Shown one piece after another: positions 21,396-30,443 of a stretch of DNA of 30,443 nt. Positions within the stretch are counted from its first letter, which is position 1; each line of letters begins with the position of its first letter. The notes beneath the pieces were generated by a model. The model was given only the letters and a program-made list of their open reading frames with translations. It did no database searches and was not told the origin of the DNA. This stretch comes from Pigoraptor vietnamica (taxonomy: Eukaryota; Opisthokonta; Filasterea): positions 2,501 to 32,943 of the forward strand of contig CALSCQ010002493.1 of the NCBI GenBank assembly GCA_943704525.1. The letters are read 5' to 3'. The position numbers were made by a program, and so were the translations under genes.

Positions 21396-24300
21396 TCAAT
21401 ATCGCAGGCCATTGGGCTTGCTCAAGCTCGCAGACATTGCGTAGCCAGTCACACTCCCCATGCTCCCGTGTCGGCCCACGCTCCCGCTCGCGCCCACGGG
21501 TGTGCCTCCAACCAGGGACGACGACACGTGCGCACCCGCGCCGTACGACTGCCCCGCAGAATTGCTCGAGTGCGAATGCGCCATAGGAGACGACGAGGCC
21601 GTGCTTCCCGCGACCGCATGCTGCACAACGCCCGCCGGCGCACTCACGGGAATCGAGGCAGACCGGCTCTTCGGACCTGACGGCGGCGATATCTCGATGG
21701 GGTATGGCGAGTGCGGCGTGTGCGGATGCCGAGGACTTGACTGGTGCAAGTGTCCGTGCTGGCCATCCATAAGCAGGCGCGCGCGGTGCTGTCGGCTCAA
21801 CCCGCTCGTCCAAAAGCGCAGCAGCGCGAGGTCGTCAACGGCGAGCCCCACAATCCGCAAGAACCGCGCCGTGTTGTCCGAAGGCACGTCCTGCATGCCC
21901 TCAGACACGGCAGGCGAGGCAGGGGACAGATCGGAAGCGACGCGACCATCGGCGCGAACGGTCGGTGACATGATGCGAACGATTGCTTGCGGCGTGGTCG
22001 CGGGCGAAGTGGCCGACTGTGGCGTGTGGACGCCGCGAGACGGAATAGGCGTGGACGGAAACGAAGGAGCCGACGCATGGCCGCCCGTGCCGTTCGGTGT
22101 CTGCGGTGCGCTCGCGCCTTCGAACGTTCGGCTAAACTGGAAGTAGAGTTTCGCCTTGCTGCTCACAGTGTGCGCGAGAGAGCGAAGTGACGATGTGGGT
22201 CAGTGCAAGAAGCAGAATAAAACCCAGCGATGACTTCACAGCCTTTCTCCACCCACTTCATCCACTCTTCCTTCAGCGCGACAAGCCATTGCGCGCACAC
22301 GGCGTCGTCCACGCCCGCCTCTTCGCGCGTAGGACCTCCCTCGACACCCGCCACGGAATTGCTGCGCAGGCTAGCCGAGTGCGACGCGGCGCTGCTAGTT
22401 CGACTGCGCGCGGTCCCCGACACTGCCATCGCGCCAAACCGAGCGCCCAGCAGCGAAATCGTCGCTGGATTCCACCACTCCGCATCCCCTTTTCCCTGCC
22501 CCGCCACATCCGGCCCAAGCACGCGCTCCATCGCGCGCGTGAACGAATTGCCACTCGACGACTCCCGGTGGTTGCCCGCACGCAGCACAAAGCTGCAGTG
22601 CGCAAAGTCGCACTCTGGCTCGCCCTCTGTGTCCCCATGGACGGCGTGTGCGTCGTGGGTGTCCCATGGCATCGCACGCCGGCTGCTACTGCCCGCCGTG
22701 CCGACCATGCCCCGCCCTCGCGCACCGGCAACATCGTCTCGCGGCGCCGTAATGTCGTCGTTGTCGTTGAGAACGGCGTGGAAGACTGGCTTTGCCGATA
22801 CCTTCACGCACTCCTTCTTGTCGCACGCGTCGCCGTCCTCGCAGCCGCCCGAGCACGTGCCCATCGCTTCGCTCGAGCGCACCGATCCGCTGCGACCGCC
22901 ACGATCCGACATCGACTCGGACAACGCCCGCGCAATTCCCGATTCGCTCCTCCTCCTCACGCGGTTACCGCCGCCCGCGTCGGGACTGTCCGGCGCTGCG
23001 CCGCGCGAGTCCGCGTGGTTCACCGCACCGCCAAGGCTCGTGTCCGTCTCACCCACTGTGGACGCGTTCGATTGCGTGCGCCGCGGGGCGTCGGGCTTCC
23101 GACGAATGTCCAGCATCACGTAGGAAGACGGGTCGACGTACTCAGGCACGGACGCACGCGGACACAGGCCGAGAAGGTTGCACTCCCAGCGGTCCCTGTA
23201 GCCGCGCGAGTACAGCACGGCAGCGCAGCATGTGGGCGGAAGAAGCTCCTGTTGTGCGGCGAGGGTGAGACAAAGTCACAGTGAGGAGCACAGCGTCACG
23301 TACACAGCGCATACGCAAAGTGCGCCGCGTCGTTCACGCACCCGCAGAAGTAGCAAGATGGACGAGACAGTGTCACGCCCCGCACCACGCACGATCACTT
23401 GGTTTCCAACTGAGAGATTGAACACGATCGCCCGGAAAAACTCCGTGCCTGTCGAAGGAGTGTGATGTCGGATCAGCTTCAACAATAGACGGATGTCCAG
23501 CTACTACACTGCCGCGACTACACTTTCACGAGAGTGTGAGGCGCAGCGCACACAACGAAGACTAGAACGCACCAATGGTCCTGTACAGGTGCCGAAGGGA
23601 GCAAAAGACTTCGCCCGTTGCGGCGACTTCGCTGGCCAAGAACGAAGTGTCGGGATCGCCCACGACCAGCCGACCGGAGAGCGAGGGATCCCACTGATCG
23701 CCGGCGGCGCAAAGCTGCGACACGCACCGTATTAGGCACTCAGACGAGACCTTTATACACAGACTGCGACCTTCCCTCTCGCACACAGACGCGACCCTTC
23801 TTCTTCGCTCGCATGTGCATGAGCGCCCATGCAAAGCGCGCACACCACGCACACGCACCATTGAAGGCCCTTCGATCTGCTTCTCGAACAGACGGCTTGC
23901 GCACGTCCGCAACACCCAAGCAAACGACGCGTGCAGGTTTGCAAAAAGGCGCGCATCGCACGTCAAGTCCGTCAGAGATCGCAGCGTGCGGTTGCCCCGC
24001 CGCCGCCACATCTGCGGAATGGGTAAGTGAGTGCGCGAGCGAAGGGGCAAGCAGCAAGAAGAACAATTCACGCAAAGATTACGGGTGGGCGCACACCAAA
24101 CTCTCAGCGGCGTTGAAACCAACAGAGAATTGGAACATTCATGCTGACGGTACATCATTGGGAAGGAAAGAGAGCGAGACTGTGTACGAATAGCGAGACG
24201 ACAGTGAACGGACAGCGTAGAGGGGAGAGTTGGGCCCACCTGATCGGCCGGCAGCGCAAACCCGCCGTGCTTTGCGCTCTCGTTCCGCGCCGCGTTGTCC

Positions 24301-25566
24301 GCCTGGAACGTGCAATTTGCTTTCGCCTGCAAAAACGCGCAGAAATTTTGGTTTGTTTGAGTGCCATGCACGCACACGCACGCAAGCACACACGCGAGCA
24401 CGCGCGCGCCATACCTGGAGATCATCTACGACGAGGCGAATGCTCCCCGCCAAGAATGGCCACGAGTTAACGAGATGGACCTGCAGCGCAACAATAATAA
24501 GCGGTGCAGAAGCGACATAACAGGCGATGGGCGCGGAGTGTACAGAAAGTGAGCATGCACACGCGAGTGTGTCTGCATGTGTGTGAGAGAGTTCGCGAGT
24601 GGGGAAAAGGGAGGAGCTACGAGCACACACACACAGTGAGCCCTCGCGCGCACGCACCCGGTCTGACATCAGCAGGCAGATCGAGTACCACCGCTGCGAA
24701 CCGCGCGCCATCGTATCCCGCAGAAAGAACGAATAGCTAAAGACAAAGCCGTTCTTGTCATCGCCGAAGAGAATGGGACCCTCGCGACCGGGACACACCT
24801 CGCAACTCAAACTGAAGGGCATGCAGGGAGGCCAGATTAGATGCAAGTGCGGGAAGGACGCAGAAAATTCTCCGAGTCCAGACTCAAACAAGCCGGCACT
24901 CAGAACCGCACACGTTCATCCACAGCGAAAGTAGAGAGATGGAAAGGCGTCGATAGTGACCCCTTTCACGCGATTCCCCCGGAGACATATGTCCGCCAAC
25001 ACACAGAATGCGCACCTTCGCACGCACGCCTGCCTCACGGCCGTGTACAGTTCCGAGTTCTGTGGATAGGGTCCGCTGACGTAGCTGATGTGCGCCGCGT
25101 GGTCGTTCGAGAGGTACCCGGGATGTCCCGGGGACAGCGACTTGCACGAGTCGCACGTCGAGGCCTTCGAATGGAGCGGTGCGATCGCAGCGGCCGAATA
25201 CGATGCCACTGAGCCGGCGTCGGACGCAGCGGGCGAGTACGTGCTAAAGTTCGCGCCATCAAAGTAAGACGCGCACTCGGAGGGACCCGCGCCCGCAAGC
25301 ACGACATCCGGGTCGTGTGTGCTGTGAAAGGCCTGCGGGGACGGACGGGCGTGTGTTAGATGTGATTTGAAATTGATTCAGTGGACAGTCACAGCCGCTG
25401 CAGCAACCGACATCGAAGCGTTCGCACAGGTGTGAAGATAGTCTCCTGGCGGCACACACGGACACGTGCGCACATGCACACACACACACACACACACCTG
25501 CGTGCAGAAGAGGACGCTGGGCCCATGCAGCTCGCAGAAGTGGTTGAAGACGACTATGCTGTTCAT
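21396..25566 (-). CDS. FLCN: Folliculin (FLCN), 960 aa
   Basis: Ten exons: 25566-25498, 25332-25016, 24811-24658, 24480-24415, 24326-24240, 24011-23859, 23714-23573, 23448-23342, 23248-22224, 22158-21396 (2,883 nt in phase; TGA stop). The start ATG gives MNSIVVFNHFCELHGPSVLF, near-identical to the folliculin N-terminus. Other hallmarks: C-x2-C at 83-86 followed by SLSPGHPGYLS, RQACVRSLSCEVCPGREG across exons 2-3, GSQRWYSI, LVNSWPFLAG, SLTDLTCDARLFANLHASFAWVLR, SLRHLYRTIG, VGNQVIVRG, ALKEEWMKW, and LLRFWTSGLS near the end. Longin domain in the first third, DENN-type domain after. The Arg that acts as the RagC/D GAP finger in human FLCN aligns with Arg195. Role: with FNIP, a GTPase-activating complex for Rag GTPases at lysosomes or vacuoles in amino-acid signalling. 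Oddities: a roughly 200-residue larger Ser/Gly/Asp-rich insert in exon 9, a Ser/Pro/His-rich C-terminal tail, and a 65-nt last intron with donor GTTTTA (least certain junction). Confidence 0.92.
25477..25497. repeat. Short (CA)n abutting the FLCN exon 1 donor site
   Basis: On the FLCN strand exon 1 ends cacgcag and the intron begins gtgtgtgtgtgtgt, so the GT of the donor is the first unit of the microsatellite. Confidence 0.85.
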
Positions 25567-26127
25567 CCTCGAAAAGATGCAACCGCAAGCGACGCGCACC
25601 GCCGCCAACCCCAAGCGTATTAAAGCCAGCCCATTTTCTCACGCGCGCAACACCGCGGTCGTCGCCGCACCACGAAAGCGAACTTGCTTCTCGACGGAGC
25701 ACCGCGCACACCGACCCGCGAGGAGAAATTCCTTCGAACACTGCGATAATTCGGAGAAGGGAAGTCCGCACCCAACTTCGCACACAAGCAAACACGTATA
25801 GCCCGCCTACAAACACGAAGTACACGCGACTTTCAGCGGAGTACGAACTCGAAAGAAGGCATGTTTGCGAGAGAACGAGGCAGTGCCATTGTGCGCGAAC
25901 CGTGGATGGGTCAAGAACGGTCACGTGGGATATTCAATATCCGGGGTGGAATAAGGGCGCTTCACTGATGGTGTGAAAGTGGGATAAATAATTTCTGAAG
26001 TAATTGATTCTATCAATGAAATATAATATCCGGGGTATCAATGAGTCAGAGGGTAACAGAGCAGCCACGTGACGTGCAACAAAACTAATGTCGACTGTTG
26101 AGACCCGTCGCCAGTGAAAAGTGAGCG
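25567..26127. promoter_or_regulatory. Divergent promoter region FLCN / dihydroorotase
   Basis: 561 bp between start codons. At 25921-26040 an AT-richer island holds a perfect inverted repeat, ggatatt-c-aatatcc (25928-25942); an exact 12-bp direct repeat aatatccggggt at 25936-25947 and 26025-26036; an inverted repeat attgat-tct-atcaat (26003-26017); and two palindromic CACGTG boxes at 25922-25927 and 26066-26071 on either side. This is likely the core regulatory DNA of both genes; the bound factors are unknown. Confidence 0.6.
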
Positions 26128-28161
26128 ATGGCACTTCGAGTCGCACTTGCGGCACGCCTCTTTCGCACCGTTCTGCCCGTGGCGAACCAAGCGCACAGTC
26201 TGCGCGCCGCTTCCATGGCGTCTGTTGACAGGGTGAGGCCTGCGCACCTGTACATGTCGCACCACGTACGTGTGTCGCACACCTTGCGACGCCCCATCAA
26301 CTGCTGACATCACTACGCTATGGCAGATTACGCTGCCGGTGGCAGACGACTTGCACGTGCACCTCCGTCAGGAGTCCATGATGCACATGGTGGTTCCGCA
26401 GATTCGGAGGGGCGGAGTGGGCCGAGTACTTGTTATGGTGAGCCATGCTGCAATTCACAGACACTCCCAGCCACAACCACCGTCACGGCTGGGAAGCACG
26501 TGCATTCTCTTTGTCACGCGTGCATGCGCACACACGCGCACTCGCACAGAGCCAACCGCGGACTGACGGGCATGTTCACTTCCCTGCTAGCCCAATCTCA
26601 AACCGCCCGTGTCGAGTGTGGACTACGCACTGCGTTACAAGAGGGAGCTGGAAGCAGTCGATCCCTCCGTCACATATCTCATGACGCTGTACCTCGGGCC
26701 GGATGTGACGCCGGCTGAGATTGCTAAGGCTGCCGACGCCGGTGTTGTCGGTGGGCTGTTGTGTTGAACCCGTGCGACTGCACACGCGCTTGCGTGTCCC
26801 TACGTGAGTGTTGTGCCTTAGATCGGCAGTCATTGAATGTCCGTTGGGCCGTGTGCAGGCGTGAAGAGCTATCCCCGCGGCGTGACGACCAACAGCGAGA
26901 GCGGCATTGAGAGCTACACGGTGTACTACCCCGTATTCAAGGCAATGGAGGAGCGCGGGATGATCCTCAACATACACGGCGAAGTGCCCAGCGACCACAG
27001 CAAGGTCAGTCGCCGTCTTGTTGCTCTTGGCACACTGGGCGAGAGTGCCTCATTCCTCCTGCCAACAGCCTTGGTCCCTGTGCTTACGCACTGAGAGCCA
27101 ATTTCTCTCCAACATACAACACTGGCATGCGTGGAAGCACACACATCGTGACTCCCCTCTTTTTACCTCTTGGCCCCACTCTTGCGTGCTCTTGTCCGTA
27201 CAGTCAACCTGTTTATACACACCCTCTCTTGCGGTCGTCAGAGCCGATGGGGGTCAACCCCTGCGACTGCTATTGAACCGAGTCTCTTGTTTGACACAGG
27301 ACATTTGCGTCCTCAACGCCGAGGAAAACTTCCTCAAGCACCTCGAGCAGCTCCATGCGGACTTCCCGCGCCTCCGCATTGTCCTCGAGCACGTGACAAC
27401 AGCCGCCGCCGTGGCCAAGGTGCGTGTTTCGCTGTAATACTCAGACTGCCCTGTGCACTGTTGGATACACTTCTCGTCACAGCTGCGTTGAGTGATCGAT
27501 CGCTACAAGCGTTAATGCCGTGATGTGTATGTGTGTGTGTGTCAGGTCAAGTCTCTCGGCCCCACTGTCGCGGCGACAATCACCGCGCACCATCTTGAGC
27601 TCACCGTGGACGACTGGGCGGGGCGCAACCACAACTTCTGCAAGCCGGTGGCAAAGTACCCGCACGACCGCGAGGCCCTGCGCGCCGTCGTGCGTGAAGG
27701 TGGGTATGGGGTGTTGCAGACAATGGAAGTTACGTTCGCCCTGCGTGAGACGTATGGTTTCTGTTCACAACTTGTCGTGTGTCTATATAACTTCTTATAT
27801 TGTCTATCCCCTGTCCGCTGAAGGCCACGACCGCTTCTTCCTCGGCTCGGACAGCGCACCGCACGCACGCACCACCAAAGAGACGGCGGTTGGGTGCGCG
27901 GGCGTCTTTACGCAGCCCTATCTTTTGCCGTACCTCGCGCACACATTTGAGACTCTCGGCTGTCTGGGCAACCTTCGCAAGTTCGCGTGCGAAAACGGGC
28001 GAAAGTTTTACGGTCTCGCCGAAGCGACTGGCACCGTCACGCTCGTGCGGAGTCCGCTCAAGGTCGCGGACGAAATTCCGTACGGCAAGGGCGAGGGCGC
28101 CGTGGTACCATTCCGCGCGGGAGAGACGCTGTCGTGGCAGGTTGAAGGCACCGCGCAATGA
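26128..28161 (+). CDS. URA4: Dihydroorotase (URA4/PyrC type), 374 aa, with presequence
   Basis: Seven exons: 26128-26232, 26327-26437, 26591-26741, 26859-27004, 27300-27419, 27546-27699, 27824-28161 (1,125 nt in phase; TGA stop). It cyclises N-carbamoyl-L-aspartate to dihydroorotate, step three of pyrimidine synthesis. The metal site of the amidohydrolase family is complete: HVH at 45-47, the lysine to be carboxylated at 125 ([12 protein letters not shown]), His162 (NIHGE), His202 (LEHVTT) and Asp272 (GSDSAPH). The PNLKPP and FCKPVAK motifs fit yeast URA4 and bacterial PyrC. The length exceeds these by about 30 residues at the N-terminus. Residues 1-30 are rich in Arg, Ala and Leu with no acid residue, as in a mitochondrial or plastid presequence. 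A second Met at residue 31 (MASVD) would give the standard cytosolic length. Intron 5 ends in a (GT)n run directly before its acceptor. Confidence 0.93.
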
Positions 28162-28349
28162 AGAGAATTGCGCTTGTGGAAGCAAATCGCTCTTACGCTT
28201 CAGCTTTGCATCAATGCCTATTCTGCGCAGAATTATCCGGCAGTCGCGCGTTCACTGCATCGCGCACACCGCCTGGATATCACTCCTACAATCACATATG
28301 TATTAATACGAGGGAGTGGAACACCCCCCTGCGTGTATGTTGCATGCAC
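28162..28349. other. 188-bp convergent spacer (dihydroorotase / ABC transporter)
   Basis: Ordinary sequence between the two stop codons. An AT-rich patch (acatatgtattaata near 28296-28310) may hold the polyadenylation signals, but no canonical AATAAA is present on either strand. Confidence 0.5.
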
Positions 28350-30296
28350 TCAGAAGCTCGTCTGCCGTGCGACAAGGCGCCGGAACGTGCCCTCTGGCCG
28401 GGCCATGAGCTCTGCGTAGGTGCCTTGCTCCTCCACGCGGCCGCTGTTGAGAACGGCGATTGTGTCCGCCGTCTTGACGGTCGAAAGGCGGTGCGCGATA
28501 ACAATGACCGTGCGCTCCTTCATGATTCTGCACAACAAGAGGCGAAAGACATCAGCGCGATGCAGAAATGGACAAAGCAAAGTGCCGGCAAAAGGAAACG
28601 CAGGCAAGCACATGGTCGTGAGTTTGCGCGCACACACGAAGACAAGCACATAGCCATAATTACATACAGTCGGGCACACACACACACACGGAGGGCGATA
28701 CACGCATGCACGACACATACATGCACGCACGCACGCGCGAAACGCACCGTTCGAGGGCCTCCTGCACGAGATGCTCGCTCTGTGCGTCGAGTGCCGAAGT
28801 GGCTTCGTCCAGCACGAGGATGCGGGGGTTCTTGATGAGCGCGCGTGCAATGGCGACGCGTTGCCGCTGTCCACCTGTCGGTTCATCAACGCAGACATTC
28901 AGCAGCAGCGACACAAGTGGACAGCACACATGAACAAGCAGCTCACACACACACTCACACACACATGCATGCACATGCACACGCATCCATTCACACACAC
29001 ACACACAAACACACACATATATAGTGAATACACTAGTGAACACACAAAACACTCCGTGCACGCACCCGACAGCGCCTGCCCTCTCTCCCCAACGACCGTC
29101 TTGTAGGCGTCGGGAAATTCCTCAATGAACTCGCTCGCGTTGGCCTGCCGTGCCGCGTGGATGATCTCGTCCATCGTCGCATCGGGGCGCCCGTAGGCAA
29201 TGTTCTCCGCGATAGTGCCGCTGCAATCGCAAGCGTACGCGAACGTTAGCGCCACTGCCTTTCTACGTACCACTCCCACAGATGCGAGAATAGCATTGGA
29301 GCCAACAGCAATATACAACGCACAGTGCAACGAAAGAAACAAACGGCACGCAACCAAGAGCGGTGCACGTGCGCGTACCTGAAGAGAATGGGCTCCTGGC
29401 TGACAAGTCCCACGCGCTGCCTCAGCCACTGCGGGTCGAGCTCGCGGACATCAAAGCCGTTCACGAGAATGCGACCGGCGTCGGGATCGTACAGGCGGAG
29501 GAGAAGAGCCGCCACAGTGCCTGCGGATCAAAGCGAGTCAGTTGGAATTTGTTTTGAAAAAAAGGGTCCCGTCGCCAACATACAGTGCAACGCCCCCGCC
29601 CAAAGGGTAGTTCCCCCGCTTGCAGTATGTCAATAACCGGCACAAAAAACGAGACGCGCACAACAGAGCACCACGCGCACGCACTCTTTCCGCTGCCACT
29701 CGGGCCGACGACGGCAAGGGACTTGCCCGCGGGCACGGCGAGGTCGAGACCCTTAAACACAGCCGCGTCCGGTCGCGTGGGGTACGTGAAGGTGATGTTC
29801 TCAAAGCGGATGTCGCCGTCAAAGCGCGCTGAGTCCGGACGCACGCCGCCCGTGGACGGAATGGTCGGCTTCTTGTCAAGCAGTTCCCATAATCGGCCAC
29901 TTGCGCCAATGCCCTTCATGAGGTCACCGTAGAACGAGCTCACACCTGCGAACGGGAGGAAAGACAAGCGCGGTCAGAAAACAGTGTGAGCGGGCACAAG
30001 GCCTGGAAATAGGAACAGAGAGATGAAAGGAATTGAAACACGGGGCACACAATAAAGAGGGCAAAGGAGTGCACGAATGCTGAGTGGGCGGCATGAAGAG
30101 CGAGACACAAGGAGTAAGCAAGTAGTGCGTGTGTGCTGCGTGGGTGAGAGGGACACGCACCGATGATGGAGACGCCAACAGTGGCCGAGTACATGAGGAA
30201 CGAGGCGAGATTTCCGACGGTGATTGCGCCCTCCATCATCATGTGCCCGCCGTTCCACAGCACACCGAGCATCATAAGATTGCCCGCGAGGCCCGT
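28350..30296 (-). CDS. ABCB10: ABCB10-like half ABC transporter, 3' part (5' end outside window)
   Basis: Six exons are visible: 30296-30161, 29945-29685, 29520-29379, 29220-29066, 28874-28748, 28527-28350 (phases 1, 1, 2, 1, 2; TGA stop). The first visible exon encodes the last membrane-domain part ([16 protein letters not shown] ... [20 protein letters not shown]), followed by [22 protein letters not shown], a stretch nearly the same as in ABCB10. The nucleotide-binding domain is complete: GPSGSGKST (Walker A, split by an intron after Lys), SQEPILF (Q-loop), LSGGQRQR signature (split by an intron), [12 protein letters not shown] (Walker B) and IAHRLST (H-loop). It therefore looks active. 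ABCB10-type proteins are homodimeric exporters of the inner mitochondrial membrane; targeting cannot be judged because the N-terminus is missing. ABCB8 or another B-type half transporter is the alternative. Confidence 0.9.
28674..28736. repeat. CA-rich microsatellite in the last ABC transporter intron
   Basis: Impure CA and CACG repeats inside intron 28747-28528 (minus strand). No coding signal. Confidence 0.8.
28943..29020. repeat. Interrupted (CA)n in an ABC transporter intron
   Basis: CA runs separated by cat and ctc words inside intron 29065-28875 (minus strand). On the coding strand they read as GT. Confidence 0.85.
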
Positions 30297-30331
30297 CTGC
30301 GGGGACGTGAGGTGAGCGGGTTGGGCGCGCG

Positions 30332-30443
<112 letters not shown>

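Noticed and set aside
22187-23284. Long plus-strand ORFs (up to 365 residues) over this stretch
   Set aside because: They are antisense to FLCN exon 9, Arg/Ser/Ala-rich and without family motifs; GC-rich coding DNA commonly gives open antisense frames.

Overview
The window is nuclear DNA from a GC-rich, intron-containing, probably unicellular eukaryote. Evidence: 41 introns of about 65-378 nt, all GT-AG and mostly with GTGNGT donors, join conserved reading frames; long (CA)n/(GT)n tracts occur; there are no operons or Shine-Dalgarno sites. A free-standing URA4/PyrC-type dihydroorotase argues against an animal, where this enzyme is part of CAD. I cannot name the lineage. The standard code fits; all five recognised genes end in TGA.

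Layout. 1-1290: CA microsatellite, one weak small ORF and three tandem-repeat arrays. 1291-3049 (minus): a four-exon gene for a RING-like finger, a ubiquitin-like domain and a C-terminal alpha/beta domain of class-I-amidotransferase/ThuA-like appearance. 3050-3586: shared divergent promoter region. 3587-21292 (plus): a 19-exon gene for a 5,054-residue RNF213-type giant AAA+ E3 ligase, with starch-binding-like domain, AAA core and RZ finger, but with an acidic low-complexity stretch where vertebrate RNF213 has its RING. 21396-25566 (minus): folliculin (FLCN), ten exons, converging on the RNF213 gene with 103 bp between stop codons. 25567-26127: divergent promoter region with palindromes, a repeated 12-mer and two CACGTG boxes. 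26128-28161 (plus): dihydroorotase, seven exons, with a presequence-like N-terminus. 28350-30296 (minus, partial): the 3' six exons of an ABCB10-like half ABC transporter; its 5' part lies beyond a (TG)n tract that runs off the window.

Together: genes alternate in strand with short spacers. The most interesting unit is the divergent pair in which a RING-Ubl protein sits head-to-head with an RNF213 homologue that has lost its own RING, suggesting (inference) a two-component ubiquitylation system. FLCN (Rag/mTORC1 nutrient signalling), dihydroorotase (pyrimidine synthesis) and the ABCB10-like transporter (mitochondrial) are housekeeping genes. Exon coordinates come from splice consensus, phase agreement and family similarity recalled by eye; no search was run.
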